From positions 186,001 to 250,000 of the forward strand of contig NZ_JAUHTR010000005.1 in the NCBI RefSeq assembly GCF_030418125.1: a stretch of DNA of 64,000 bases, read 5' to 3'. This stretch comes from Fictibacillus fluitans (GTDB lineage Bacteria > Bacillota > Bacilli > Bacillales > Fictibacillaceae). Every line of letters begins with the position of its first letter. Position 1 is the stretch's first letter. Made by a program: the position numbers and the translations under genes. Shown piece by piece: positions 24,800 through 33,639 of the stretch. The notes beneath the pieces are model-generated. The model was not told where the DNA came from. It did no database searches and saw nothing but the letters and a program-made list of their open reading frames with translations.

Positions 24800-25888
24800 T
24801 TAGTTATGTTTTGGTGCTTTGTAGCTTTTCGGAAGCTTGAGTCCATGCTCAGCCATCACCTGGCGCAAGCGGTCGGGATAGTCTGTGATTAAGCCATCCA
24901 CTCCGTCATTCATAAGCTTGTTCATGGTTGGCTTATCATCCACGGTCCATGGAATGACCTTCATTCCAGCCCGGTGAGCCTTGTCCACCATTTGCTTGTT
25001 TACATACGGCTCGTAGTTTTCATCGGTAATCTTTCCATCCTGCGGAAAACCATGAACAGGCGAGATGGCATTTGCCCCAAACGAGTGGGCTGCCGCAACC
25101 AGATCACCGTTAAAATCGTCGATGTCAATGCCTCCAAGCCATGGGGAGGCACCAGGCTGGCCCGGTTGCAGGAATTGCGGGCCGTTCGTCAGCGCCACAA
25201 TCGGCAGGCGCGGCTCGACTTCGCGCATTCTCATCAGAGATCCCCAGTCAAAGCTTTGAATGGAAACCCGGTTAAGCATTCCGGCTTCACGAACCTGGCG
25301 GGCGACGGTTTGTACGAATTCCTCACGTGGTGCCGTCTCTTCCGGAGCCCCCGCTTCTACTTTGGTTTCGATGTTCATCCAGACTTTCTTTGCTTTATAG
25401 TGTTTTACTAGATCAAAAATATCCGTCAACAGCGGCATTTTGGCACCCGGGCTTGCCACCTGTCCCGGAAACTGCGGCAGCGTGGACGAACCGCAGTCCA
25501 ATGTCCGAATTTGCTTCAGCGTCAGATTTTTTATGTACTTTCCGACATACGGGTATTCCGGATCGCCTGTAAAAACGGGCTTCGTATCCCGGCATTTTGT
25601 CCCGGAAATTTGTCGGTCATGCGTGACTACCGCCTGGTGGTCCTCCGTAATTTGCACATCCAGCTCCAGCGTGCTCACCCCAAGCTCAAGGGCACGCGAA
25701 AAGGATGCGATGGTGGATTCTACCGTTAGCCCGATTCCTCCCCTGTGGGCTTCCAGATCAAAATCCCTTTTCTCAAATTGTTTATACTCATTATCAGCCG
25801 CTGAAACGGTTGATCCCGATCCAAACACAGCCATTGAACTTATCATGATTGCTGAAATAGCCGTCCCTATAACCTTCTTTTTCACCAT
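24800..25888 (-). CDS. Secreted glycerophosphodiester phosphodiesterase
   Basis: 362 residues. A signal peptide (KKK then a hydrophobic stretch, cleavage likely after TVSA-A near 31) precedes a GDPD TIM barrel. Catalytic motifs are LEAHRGGIGLTVESTIASF, LELDVQITEDHQAVVTHD and, late, IPWTVDD...DGLITDYPD. It resembles GlpQ-type enzymes that release glycerol 3-phosphate from phospholipid headgroups or from teichoic acid outside the cell. No glpT transporter lies beside it. GGGGAG precedes the ATG. Single gene. Confidence 0.9.
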   Translation of the reverse strand: MVKKKVIGTAISAIMISSMAVFGSGSTVSAADNEYKQFEKRDFDLEAHRGGIGLTVESTIASFSRALELGVSTLELDVQITEDHQAVVTHDRQISGTKCRDTKPVFTGDPEYPYVGKYIKNLTLKQIRTLDCGSSTLPQFPGQVASPGAKMPLLTDIFDLVKHYKAKKVWMNIETKVEAGAPEETAPREEFVQTVARQVREAGMLNRVSIQSFDWGSLMRMREVEPRLPIVALTNGPQFLQPGQPGASPWLGGIDIDDFNGDLVAAAHSFGANAISPVHGFPQDGKITDENYEPYVNKQMVDKAHRAGMKVIPWTVDDKPTMNKLMNDGVDGLITDYPDRLRQVMAEHGLKLPKSYKAPKHN

Positions 25889-25984
25889 CTGCTTTTCTCC
25901 CCTTAAACGCTATAGTAGAATACGTTTCAAGTATAAAGAGCATTTGTTAATCCTTCTTACAGCAAATGTTAAGAAAATATATGG

Positions 25985-26440
25985 TTAGAGTTTCTTTGTC
26001 ATAAAAATACTGTTCGGATCGCTTGTATAGTCTGCGAATGGCCCGCATTCTTCAAACCCGAAACGGGCGTAAAGCCTTCTCGCCGGTTCAAAGGCTTCCA
26101 TGGAGCCAGTCTCAAGACTCAGCCGCCCGTAGTCCCGCCGTTTCGCTTCCTCAATGATATGTTGGAGAAGCTTCTGTGCCACTCCCTTTCTCAAATGGGA
26201 GGAGGCCGTGCGCATGGACTTGATTTCACCGTGCGTGGCATCCAATTCCTTTAACGCACCGCATCCCATCAGCTCACCGTCTCCCCATACACTCCAACAT
26301 GTGATCTCCGGTTTACGCAAGCCATCCAAATTCAAGGCATGGATGCTTTCCGGCGGGGAATGAAGCTGCATTCCCTGAAGATGTTCCCCAATCAGCGATT
26401 TGATTTCTGTTCCTGTTAAATCATCTACTTTTATGATCAT
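25985..26440 (-). CDS. GNAT acetyltransferase (YsnE-like)
   Basis: 151 residues. Motif A IKSMRTASSHLRKGVAQKLL is preceded by GALKELDATHGE; the end is RRLYARFGFEECGPFADY. Resembles the YsnE/PhnO-like group. It lies 12 bases downstream of the dihydrofolate-reductase-like gene and likely shares its transcript. Substrate unknown. Confidence 0.85.
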   Translation of the reverse strand: MIIKVDDLTGTEIKSLIGEHLQGMQLHSPPESIHALNLDGLRKPEITCWSVWGDGELMGCGALKELDATHGEIKSMRTASSHLRKGVAQKLLQHIIEEAKRRDYGRLSLETGSMEAFEPARRLYARFGFEECGPFADYTSDPNSIFMTKKL

Positions 26441-26452
26441 TTCCCATTACTC

Positions 26453-27049
26453 CTACTCCACTCTAAATCTATTCTGATTAGCGGTCAGATAATGCAATAA
26501 CACATTGCCTGATTGAAAGGCCTGCGTTTTTGCCAGTGTCAGTCCCGTTTGTTTCATCCCTTGAAATAACGCTTTCCCCTCGCCAGCAATGATGGGCGTC
26601 ATAATCAGCATGTATTCATCAATCAAGCCGGCATTTCCAAGCTGCTGCACAATTGAGCCGCTTCCAAAAATCAAGATATTCCCCCCTTCTTCGTGCTTAA
26701 CTCTTGTGATAACCTCTACCGGTTCACTGCTGTATAGCCTGGTATTCTCCCATGAGGCTTCTTTAATAGTGGTTGAAAAAACATATTTGGTATTGTCCGT
26801 GAGTACCTGTGCCATATCCTTTAAGTGCTTTGGCGTATCGGGATTGTTAAGCATGGGCACCCAGCTTCGTTCAAACCCTCTGTACGTATCTGCCCCGAAA
26901 ATGAAGGCTGATACTTCTTCCTCGCCATTGTGTACCGCTTTGTCCACTTCCGGATCTTGAATAAACCAATCCATCCCAAAGTTGGCTTCATTCAAACTCG
27001 CAAAATATCCGTCCACCGATACTCTGTTTAGCACCGTTATTTTTCGCAT
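26453..27049 (-). CDS. Dihydrofolate-reductase-like (RibD C-terminal fold) protein
   Basis: 198 residues. ITVLNRVSVDGYFA opens the fold, FIFGADTYRGFERSW follows, and GGNILIFGSGSIVQQL plus LMITPIIAGEGKALF are the NADPH-binding signature of the RibD_C/YyaP group. Probably an NADPH-dependent reductase, not the housekeeping DHFR. GGAAGGG precedes the ATG. The VOC gene lies upstream on the same strand with a 43-base gap. Confidence 0.87.
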   Translation of the reverse strand: MRKITVLNRVSVDGYFASLNEANFGMDWFIQDPEVDKAVHNGEEEVSAFIFGADTYRGFERSWVPMLNNPDTPKHLKDMAQVLTDNTKYVFSTTIKEASWENTRLYSSEPVEVITRVKHEEGGNILIFGSGSIVQQLGNAGLIDEYMLIMTPIIAGEGKALFQGMKQTGLTLAKTQAFQSGNVLLHYLTANQNRFRVE

Positions 27050-27091
27050 GATTCATCATCCCTTCCAAGGTATGAATATTCAGCATTCTCC

Positions 27092-27472
27092 CTATTTCTT
27101 CATCATATTCAGCTGCCAGGAAACCCCGAAGCGGTCCTCGACCCAGGAGAACTTTTCACTGATTGGTGTATCGGTAATCGGCATGAGCACCTTTCCGTTG
27201 TCCGCCAGTTTATTGTGCAGTTCTTCCAGCTCTTCTCCCGAGTCACATTCGATGAATAGTGATAGAGCAGGTGTAAACGTAAATCCGTGTTCAATCACAC
27301 TGTCAATGGCCATCAGCGTTTGTCCTTTAATGGTAAATGTCGCATGAAGCACCATCCCATTTTCCTGATACAGCATGTTACCCACTTCTGCATCCTTGAA
27401 TGTGGACGTATAAAAACGGATCGCCTCTTCTGCTTTCCCTTCAAACAACAAAAACGGAGTTACTTTTTGCAT
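27092..27472 (-). CDS. VOC-superfamily protein (PhnB-like)
   Basis: 126 residues from ATG 27472 (GGAGGAGG eight bases before). PhnB/3-demethylubiquinone-methyltransferase-like fold: VTPFLLFEGKAEEAIRFYTSTF, SLFIECDSGEELEELHNKLA, WVEDRFGVSWQLN. Related proteins are metal-free or resistance-like glyoxalase folds of unknown activity. Upstream of the reductase-like and GNAT genes. Confidence 0.87.
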   Translation of the reverse strand: MQKVTPFLLFEGKAEEAIRFYTSTFKDAEVGNMLYQENGMVLHATFTIKGQTLMAIDSVIEHGFTFTPALSLFIECDSGEELEELHNKLADNGKVLMPITDTPISEKFSWVEDRFGVSWQLNMMKK

Positions 27473-27544
27473 CGTATCAACCTCCTCCAAATAAATGAAT
27501 AGCTAGCTACTATTTTCAAGAGAAAACCTATTTTCCCTGCTAAA

Positions 27545-27575
27545 CAAAAAAACCAACTCATCAAAGTTGATTTTC
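27545..27575 (-). terminator. Terminator of kimA
   Basis: Minus-strand TCAACT TTGATG AGTTGG followed by TTTTTTTG, just past the kimA stop. Confidence 0.6.
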
Positions 27576-27587
27576 ATGAAATCTTTA

Positions 27588-29411
27588 TTATTTTTTAAAT
27601 CGAAACGGAACAGTTGCCACTACCACATCCCGCTTGAACAGCAGATAGGCGCGGATGAGCAGGCTCGACTGGTTATGCAGGATATTATGCCAGTTCTTTT
27701 TGGTGATGAACTGTGGAATCAAGACCGTTACGCGGTAATTATTTTCTTCTGCTTTGTTTTGAACCGTATCAATAAATTTCGTAAGCGGCATAATGATGCT
27801 TCGATAGGATGAATGCAGCGTAACGAGCCGCACATTGGGCTGCCACTTTTTCCATTTCTCTTCAAACACGTGTTCATCTTCCCGTTCAAACGCGACATAA
27901 ACGGCAATCACCTGATCCGTAAGGGAAGTTGCATAGTTGATTGAGTTTTCCACGACCTTTGTAATACCGGCTACCGGAACGATGATCACATTTCCCTCCA
28001 CCAGCTTCGGTGGCTGATTTGGGTTGATCCGCAGCTGCTCACCGACATGATCATAGTGCAATTTAATCCGGTGAAACAGCAGGACGATAAGCGGCAAGAA
28101 AACGAGCACCGGCCACACCTGCGGAAACTTGGTTAAAAAGAACATGATGGTTACGATAAAGCTGATAAGAGCTCCCGTGGCATTGGTGATCAGCTTTGGC
28201 AACCAGCCTTTTGGCTTTTCCCGCATCCATTTCAAAATCATCCCCGTCTGGGACAAGGTGAACGGAATAAATACACCGACCGCATAAAGCGGGATAAGAT
28301 GCTCTGTCTTCCCGTTAAACACAAGCAGCAAAAGGATCGCACCTACTCCAAGGGTAATAATCCCGTTTGAGTATCCAAGCCGGTCACCGCGGATCGTAAA
28401 CATGCGCGGGATGAATTTATCCTTCGCCAGGTTTACCGCCAGCAGCGGAAAAGCAGAATAACCAGTATTTGCTGCCAAAACAAGGATTAATGCGGTTGTA
28501 CCTTGAATAAAGAAATACATAAATGTTCTGCCAAAGGTATCATCCGCAATCTGAGAGACAACGGTTTCCTTGGCTTCCGGAGTGATGCCGTAATAATAGG
28601 CAAGAAAAACAATCCCGGTGAACAAAATAGCCAATAACCCGCCCATTGCCATAAGTGTTCTCGATGCATTCCTTGGAGCGGGATCCTTAAAGTTAGGTAT
28701 GGCATTTGAAATTGCCTCTACACCGGTAAGAGCTGAGCTTCCTGAAGCAAAGGCCTTCAGAAGCAGGAAAAGGCTGATACCGGCAACGGGTGTACCGACC
28801 GGTGTATGCAGGTTTTCAGGAACGTGACCGGTAACAATGTTGTAAGCGCCAACTCCGATCATGACGATCAAAGCTACAACAAATAAGTAAACCGGATAAG
28901 CCAGCACAGAAGCCGACTCGGTGACCCCCCTTAAGTTCAGGGTGGTCAGAAACAGGACAAACACGATCGAGATTGGCAGGTTATAAGGATGCAGCGCAGG
29001 AAACGCGGAAGTAATCGCATCCGCACCTGCCGACACACTAACAGCTACCGTTAAAATGTAATCGACCAGCAGCGACCCGCCGGCAACCAATCCCGGATTT
29101 TTTCCAAGATTGTCTCTGGAAACCACATAGGCTCCCCCGCCGTGCGGGTAGGCATAGATAATTTGCCGGTAAGATAAGATGAGAGCAGTAAGCAGAATAA
29201 GTACGCCGACGGCAATCGGAATAGAATACCAGAAGGCAGCTGCGCTTATGGTAAATAGTACAATTAATATTTGCTCAGGCCCGTAGGCTACTGATGATAA
29301 CGCATCGGAAGAAAGAATGGCCAAAGCCTTCGTTTTATTCAGCCTTTGTTCACCCAGCTCATTGGATTTGAGTGGCCTTCCGATCAATAACCTCTTCAGC
29401 GAAGTTAACAT
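27588..29411 (-). CDS. kimA: KimA-type high-affinity potassium importer
   Basis: 607 residues. An APC-superfamily membrane domain of about twelve helices (ALSSVAYGPEQILIVL near 37, SYRQIIYAYPHGGGAYVVSRDNLG split near 80-105, VSAGADAITSAFPAL) is followed by a cytosolic C-terminal domain (about 455-607) of universal-stress-like fold. Length and motifs match KimA (YdaO) of B. subtilis, a proton/potassium symporter inhibited by c-di-AMP. The gene is preceded by a c-di-AMP riboswitch and terminator, which supports the assignment. Monocistronic. Confidence 0.93.
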   Translation of the reverse strand: MLTSLKRLLIGRPLKSNELGEQRLNKTKALAILSSDALSSVAYGPEQILIVLFTISAAAFWYSIPIAVGVLILLTALILSYRQIIYAYPHGGGAYVVSRDNLGKNPGLVAGGSLLVDYILTVAVSVSAGADAITSAFPALHPYNLPISIVFVLFLTTLNLRGVTESASVLAYPVYLFVVALIVMIGVGAYNIVTGHVPENLHTPVGTPVAGISLFLLLKAFASGSSALTGVEAISNAIPNFKDPAPRNASRTLMAMGGLLAILFTGIVFLAYYYGITPEAKETVVSQIADDTFGRTFMYFFIQGTTALILVLAANTGYSAFPLLAVNLAKDKFIPRMFTIRGDRLGYSNGIITLGVGAILLLLVFNGKTEHLIPLYAVGVFIPFTLSQTGMILKWMREKPKGWLPKLITNATGALISFIVTIMFFLTKFPQVWPVLVFLPLIVLLFHRIKLHYDHVGEQLRINPNQPPKLVEGNVIIVPVAGITKVVENSINYATSLTDQVIAVYVAFEREDEHVFEEKWKKWQPNVRLVTLHSSYRSIIMPLTKFIDTVQNKAEENNYRVTVLIPQFITKKNWHNILHNQSSLLIRAYLLFKRDVVVATVPFRFKK

Positions 29412-29465
29412 GTTGAATTCACCGCCACTTATAATTGTTCTCTTGATGACTAAAAAAAGGTATTA

Positions 29466-29503
29466 AAAAAGCCCACAAGCCGACGTAAATAGACCTGCGG
29501 ACA
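29466..29503 (-). terminator. Riboswitch-controlled terminator before kimA
   Basis: Minus-strand GTCCGCAGG ... CTTGTGGGC then TTTTTTAATACC. It lies between the c-di-AMP aptamer and the kimA start and is the likely expression switch. Confidence 0.75.
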
Positions 29504-29514
29504 TTATAATTTTT

Positions 29515-29684
29515 GTCGCACAAGCTCCACCCTCTTTCTCCAAAAACGCTTACGAGGTTAGCTGTCGGATTCGGGCCTTAAGAGTAGCCCTACCTTTGAA
29601 AGGATTCACCCCGTGGATGGATTTATACATCCGGATGGTTCCCCCGCACACTAAGGTTTCAGCGATTCAAGAAATTGAAACTTC
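29515..29684 (-). ncRNA. c-di-AMP (ydaO-yuaA) riboswitch
   Basis: Read on the minus strand the leader carries the consensus pieces in order: GCTGAAACC, GGGGGAACCA, GGGGTGAATCC, AGGTAGGGC, CCGAATCCGACAGCTAACC, TCGTAAGCG and GAGAAAGAGGGTGG. These are the conserved blocks of the ydaO class, which binds two c-di-AMP molecules and turns potassium-uptake genes off when c-di-AMP is high. A terminator hairpin follows directly, then kimA. Confidence 0.95.
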
Positions 29685-29688
29685 GTAT

Positions 29689-29717
29689 ATCATACTCCTG
29701 CTTTGAACAATTGTAAA
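29689..29717 (-). promoter_or_regulatory. Promoter of the kimA leader
   Basis: Minus strand TTTACA (plus 29712-29717), 17-base spacer, TATGAT (29689-29694). Transcription would start at the beginning of the riboswitch. Confidence 0.8.
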
Positions 29718-29801
29718 TAAAAAGATTAGAACCTTTATTAATCGGAAATCTTATTTATAAATGCTTCGAAAATCAATGGATTTTTGATAGGAGGATGTGT
29801 C

Positions 29802-29930
29802 ATGCCGGAGAAAAAAGAGCCCCTTTTATCTGATGAGTTCCTTGATCAGCTCACAAGGGAAATCAACGAGCAGTTCGGCGGTCCTGCTTTCGAACAAAAC
29901 GATGGCTCAGAGGAAATGGAACCAGAGTAA
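29802..29930 (+). CDS. Small acidic protein of 42 residues
   Basis: ATG 29802 with AGGAGG seven bases upstream; stop TAA 29928. The peptide begins MPEKKEPLLSDEFLDQLTRE and continues INEQFGG with a highly acidic tail (SEEMEPE). The SDEFLD.L..EINEQ pattern matches short Bacillaceae proteins that I remember as wrongly labelled transporter subunits in databases; I know of no function. It is divergent from the kimA riboswitch. Confidence 0.7.
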   Translation: MPEKKEPLLSDEFLDQLTREINEQFGGPAFEQNDGSEEMEPE

Positions 29931-30014
29931 ATAGAAGTACCCCAAAGTATTACTTAGTAATTTTCCGCGAAATAAAAATACCATTAGTTTTCACCAATGG
30001 CATCAACTGTATCG

Positions 30015-30656
30015 TTATTCTTTTTCGCCAACGACTGTAAACCGCTGATTTTCATGCTGCGGGTTTTCGATTTCATCCAAAACGGCAATGGCGTAGTCAG
30101 CAAAACTGATATAGCTTTCCCCTTTATCATTCAATATCATTTGCTCTTTACCCTTTTGGTAAGAACCTGTACGTTTGCCTTCCGGGTTAAAGAATGCAGC
30201 GGGACTGATATACGTCCATTTGATCCCTTTGGATTCCTGCAGTTCCTTTAGATTTGCACCCATGTTTGAAGCCGTTGGATAAAAGGCTTCGGGGAAATCC
30301 GGTGTCTCAAACAAACGAGTGGATTGTGATTCGTCTACAAACAAGCTGCCGGCACCACCTACCACAACCAGCCTGGTTTGCGGCGCACCTTTTAACGCAT
30401 CTATAAACACACGGCCAGCTTCAATGTGCTGTTCTTCCTTGCCCCGTGGTGCGTTAAACGCATTAACAACCACATCAAATGGTTTCAAATCTTCCGTTCT
30501 CAGGTCAAAGATATCCTTTTCAAGTACATGCGCTTTCTCATTCTTAACCTTTGCTGCATTCCGGACAATCGCTGTAACTTCATGCCCTCTTTCCACCGCT
30601 TCATTTACGATCAAGCTGCCGGCTTTGCCGCTTGCTCCAATCACTCCAATTTTCAT
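30015..30656 (-). CDS. NAD(P)-binding epimerase-like protein (YwnB-like)
   Basis: 213 residues. The Rossmann N-terminus KIGVIGASGKAGSLIVNEAV is followed by GHEVTAIVRN, LVVVGGAGSLFVDE and the ending QRFTVVGEKE. It belongs with atypical SDRs of the NmrA/YwnB kind, which bind NAD(P) but often have no known substrate. GGAGGAG precedes the ATG. The DUF1232 gene lies upstream on the same strand, 16 bases away, so they may be cotranscribed. Confidence 0.88.
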   Translation of the reverse strand: MKIGVIGASGKAGSLIVNEAVERGHEVTAIVRNAAKVKNEKAHVLEKDIFDLRTEDLKPFDVVVNAFNAPRGKEEQHIEAGRVFIDALKGAPQTRLVVVGGAGSLFVDESQSTRLFETPDFPEAFYPTASNMGANLKELQESKGIKWTYISPAAFFNPEGKRTGSYQKGKEQMILNDKGESYISFADYAIAVLDEIENPQHENQRFTVVGEKE

Positions 30657-30672
30657 ACTCTATCTCCTCCAT

Positions 30673-31053
30673 TTATGTATAAAACCGAACTGCCCTATAA
30701 ATAATCCATGCAAAAATCAAAGCCCAGATCAACAGAACGAGTCCGCCTGCCACCCAGTTCTTCGGCTTTCCCTCCTTCAGCAAATCGATTGCTTTTTTCT
30801 CACAATCGGCCAGAACATCGCGGGGTATCATTTTTAAAGCCAGCCAGACCCCGGCAGGTACAAGGATAATATCATCAAGATACCCAAGAACCGGTATGAA
30901 GTCAGGAATCAAATCAATCGGGCTGAAGGCATAGGCTACCACCAGAGCAGTAAACGCCTTCGCATACCAGGGAACCCTGTTATCCCTGCAGGCAAAATAC
31001 AAAGTATAGATCTGTCGTTTCAGTTTTCTTGCCCAGGCTTTTAGTTTATCCAT
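30673..31053 (-). CDS. DUF1232 (YkvA-like) membrane protein
   Basis: 126 residues from ATG 31053, which follows GGAGG by four bases; an upstream ATG (31092) has no site. DUF1232 core VPWYAKAFTALVVAYAFSPI DLIPDFIPVLGYLDD is clear, followed by GVWLALKMIP and a C-terminal helix GLVLLIWALIFAWIIYRA. Family function unknown; usually one- to three-pass membrane proteins. Confidence 0.85.
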   Translation of the reverse strand: MDKLKAWARKLKRQIYTLYFACRDNRVPWYAKAFTALVVAYAFSPIDLIPDFIPVLGYLDDIILVPAGVWLALKMIPRDVLADCEKKAIDLLKEGKPKNWVAGGLVLLIWALIFAWIIYRAVRFYT

Positions 31054-31219
31054 TGGTCCTCCATGCATTGGTGATTTCCTATGCTTCTTCATTAGCTAAA
31101 CCAATTCCTCTTTTAAAAGGCGCTATTATAAAAAAGAACCCTTTTCGGGTTAGTAAAATGATAGATGTCGGGATGACGTGCAGTGTAGCACGTTCGGGAA
31201 GCTTTATTCGTTTTAGCCA

Positions 31220-31468
31220 TTATTGCCCGCTCATATAAGAAAAATAGAACGTCAGACCGAAAAAGAGTAAAAAGAACACAATAAAGATCATGTTGCGTTG
31301 TCTTTTACTGCGAAAGGAGACAAGCTGATCAATGATATAAAAAATCCCTATTCCCCCCAGAACAAACATGAATTCCGCAAACCCCGCAGGATAAAGAAGA
31401 TATCCCAGGATAAAAAAGAGAACAACTAAACCACCGCTTAATAAAAGCCTGTTTTTTGTATTGCTCAT
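31220..31468 (-). CDS. Small membrane protein, 82 residues
   Basis: Three hydrophobic segments (LLLSGGLVVLFFILGYLLY, FMFVLGGIGIFYIIDQLV, MIFIVFFLLFFGLTFYFSY) separated by a basic loop RSKRQRN. It follows another small membrane protein gene by 23 bases and is likely cotranscribed. No family recognised. Confidence 0.65.
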   Translation of the reverse strand: MSNTKNRLLLSGGLVVLFFILGYLLYPAGFAEFMFVLGGIGIFYIIDQLVSFRSKRQRNMIFIVFFLLFFGLTFYFSYMSGQ

Positions 31469-31491
31469 CCTTCTTCGCTCCTTTTTCCGGG

Positions 31492-31686
31492 CTAGTCTTG
31501 TTCCTTCCTTCGCTTTCTCGCTCTCCCGCCTTCTTTATCATGCTGTTCAATCAGCAAGTAGGTGCACATCAGAAGAGCTCCCATTCCGACTCCCCTTACA
31601 TCCGCTTCCTCTCCAAGTATCGGCAAAACAGCTGCACTAAACACCAGGAGCAGCAGAGCGGGGATTAACAATAAAATCTTATTCAA
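31492..31686 (-). CDS. Small membrane protein, 64 residues
   Basis: Start TTG 31686, with GGAGG eight bases before; upstream in-frame codons lack a site. Two hydrophobic helices (ILLLIPALLLLVFSAAVLPI and VGMGALLMCTYLLIEQ) and a highly basic tail (RARKRRKEQD). First of a two-gene unit of small membrane proteins; function unknown. Confidence 0.55.
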   Translation of the reverse strand: MNKILLLIPALLLLVFSAAVLPILGEEADVRGVGMGALLMCTYLLIEQHDKEGGRARKRRKEQD

Positions 31687-31812
31687 CCCACCAGCCTCCA
31701 ATAGCTTCTTGAATGATATCTCAACTATTAAATAACTGTTTAACTGTGTAACCACTTATTGTTTACCCGGTGTTCTTTATATGAAACTCTTTTTTGTCAT
31801 GCTTAAAGTTCC

Positions 31813-31850
31813 AAATAAAAGACAGGCTGCACATGGCAACCTGTCTTCAC
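31813..31850 (-). terminator. Terminator of the YvbH-like gene
   Basis: Minus-strand AAGACAGGTTGC ... CAGCCTGTCTTTTATTT, about ten bases past the stop. Confidence 0.8.
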
Positions 31851-31858
31851 TAATACAT

Positions 31859-32473
31859 CTAGTTATTAATATACTTCTCAAACACATAGCCGTAATCCTT
31901 CACATGGTACTCTTTACGGCTTTCCATCAGCCACGTAAAAGCGGCGTCATTCAACTGGTTGAAGCTGTCGACCAGTTCATTTTCCTTGCTTTGGATCCGG
32001 CTGAGCGTCGTGGATGCCACGTTGATGCTCTGCTGGGCATATTGAAGGGCAAACTCGTTCTCGTGAGCGATCTCTGCAATTTTACTAAGGGATTTGTACA
32101 AATCCTTCAGCTCTTCAATGTGTCTTTTGTGCACATCGATGGAAAATGGAACCGAACCGATGACAAACTTGATCTCCACGTCGAGGTCCACTGTACCCGC
32201 GGTCTCCAGTGCTACGTTGGAAATCGTGTTCTCGCCATAGCTGTAGCGGTGGAGCATGCGTTTTTTGCTGACGGCGCTCGTTCCGTCCAGATGAATAAGC
32301 GCACGGTTCGTAAAACAGTATTCATCTGTTTTTGATTTGATCAAAAAATAAATTTTTTCATTGTCTTCGTGAAAGACGTAATCGTCGGCGTCCACCTTAT
32401 CATAATCGGCAGGCTTGATCACACTTCCGACATCACTTAATCCTAATGCATCTGAAGCCAGGCGCTTTAACAT
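31859..32473 (-). CDS. YvbH-like bacterial PH-domain protein
   Basis: 204 residues. The N-terminal bacterial PH domain (bPH_1, about 20-125: VFHEDNEKIYFLIKSKTDEY, FTNRALIHLDGTSAVSKKR, VDLDVEIKFVIGSVPFSIDV) is followed by a helical YvbH extension domain (135-204) ending YVFEKYINN. Homologues oligomerise; cellular role is not known. AAGGAGAGG precedes the ATG. Monocistronic. Confidence 0.85.
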   Translation of the reverse strand: MLKRLASDALGLSDVGSVIKPADYDKVDADDYVFHEDNEKIYFLIKSKTDEYCFTNRALIHLDGTSAVSKKRMLHRYSYGENTISNVALETAGTVDLDVEIKFVIGSVPFSIDVHKRHIEELKDLYKSLSKIAEIAHENEFALQYAQQSINVASTTLSRIQSKENELVDSFNQLNDAAFTWLMESRKEYHVKDYGYVFEKYINN

Positions 32474-32539
32474 GATATCTTCCTCTCCTTGTTGCGGTCT
32501 ACCCTATATACGATATCACATGTTGAAAAGTTTCATGAT

Positions 32540-33028
32540 TTAGTGGACGCCGCTTTCCGGATTCCAGCTGCCCTGCTTTTTACGGGCATACAAAATCTGG
32601 CCGGTATGGTAGGCCACATGAATGGTCATGTTGGCGATGACACTGCCCCATGCCTCTTCGCGGTGGCTGTAGGCATTCTCGTCAAACCGTGCTTCGTCTG
32701 CCTCTTCTACCGCTTTAATCCACTGGGCGGTAAGATGATTCAGTTTATCCATCGTCTGCTTCCAGTCCAGCTCTTCCTGGTCACGAAAGGTTTCATCGTT
32801 TTCCACGTTGTTTCCTCCCTGAGATTCAGGGCTTTGAAAACGCTTCAAGTAAAGTTCATTCCAATAAATGAGATGATTGGTGATCTCGCGGATTGAATTA
32901 CTTTCAGGCGTTTCCTTCCATGCGGCCTGATCATCGGTCAGTCCTACAAGCGATTCTTTTAGTGATACAAACCAGTGACTGTCCTCAAGCGCATCGAGCT
33001 GATTGAGCAGTACTTCTTTTGCATTCAT
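32540..33028 (-). CDS. DinB-family protein
   Basis: 162 residues, four-helix bundle. The metal-binding His triad of DinB proteins is visible in ITNHLIYWNELYL and VAYHTGQILYARK (plus IHVAYH). DinB-like enzymes often carry bacillithiol- or metal-dependent transferase activity. It overlaps the upstream GNAT gene by four bases (ATGA), so both are translationally coupled, which suggests a joint detoxification function. Confidence 0.88.
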   Translation of the reverse strand: MNAKEVLLNQLDALEDSHWFVSLKESLVGLTDDQAAWKETPESNSIREITNHLIYWNELYLKRFQSPESQGGNNVENDETFRDQEELDWKQTMDKLNHLTAQWIKAVEEADEARFDENAYSHREEAWGSVIANMTIHVAYHTGQILYARKKQGSWNPESGVH

Positions 33029-33522
33029 CGTATTGCCTCCCTGGTAACTGATTTGGATGTAACAAAAGTCTGATACCGGACCTGTTCGGTTTCAGAGAAC
33101 TGATCGGTAAATTCTCCATTGGTATAGTCCCGAATGATCCGGACCCAGAAGGATTGTGCCGGTTTGTTCTTTGGAATCTGTGCCACATCCCATTTGCCCG
33201 GAAACCGGTCAAACGTAAGAAAAGCCGCCTGCCGGCCAATCCCCATTTTGCGGTACTTCTTCATAACAAAAAACTCAGCAATCATATGGGTGCCTCTGGT
33301 TTTGTGGACAAGCACAAATCCCGCAAACCGGTTGTCCGCTTTAATAAAAAAGGGATAACGCCCTTCTTCTTGCCAGTAGGCATCCAAATAGGCATAGCCG
33401 TACTGGCCGTTTTCATTCAAATCCGACCCGTCAAATTCGCTGAAATCATAACGGTACAGCTCCAGCATTTGTGTTAACACGTTCTTTTTTTCCAAGGCTG
33501 CTTTTTCAAGTATCAGTTTCAT
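33025..33522 (-). CDS. GNAT acetyltransferase
   Basis: 165 residues from ATG 33522 (GGAGG seven bases before; the longer upstream frame is not coding). Motif A is AEFFVMKKYRKMGIGRQAAF; SFWVRIIRDYTNG is motif B-like. ELYRYDFSEFDG near the start resembles other YraN-region acetyltransferases I cannot name. Coupled to the DinB gene. Substrate unknown. Confidence 0.82.
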   Translation of the reverse strand: MKLILEKAALEKKNVLTQMLELYRYDFSEFDGSDLNENGQYGYAYLDAYWQEEGRYPFFIKADNRFAGFVLVHKTRGTHMIAEFFVMKKYRKMGIGRQAAFLTFDRFPGKWDVAQIPKNKPAQSFWVRIIRDYTNGEFTDQFSETEQVRYQTFVTSKSVTREAIR

Positions 33523-33600
33523 AGACATCCCTCCTCTGGGCGTCACCTTTCCCCATCCAATACATTCTCTTCTGCTGTTTGGAATCCTTTTTATGTACAT

Positions 33601-33634
33601 AAAAAAGACAGGCATTGCAGCCTGCCTGTCTGAA
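33601..33634 (-). terminator. Terminator of the SDR gene
   Basis: Minus-strand GACAGGCA ... TGCCTGTC followed by TTTTTT, just past the SDR stop. Confidence 0.85.
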
Positions 33635-33639
33635 ATCAC

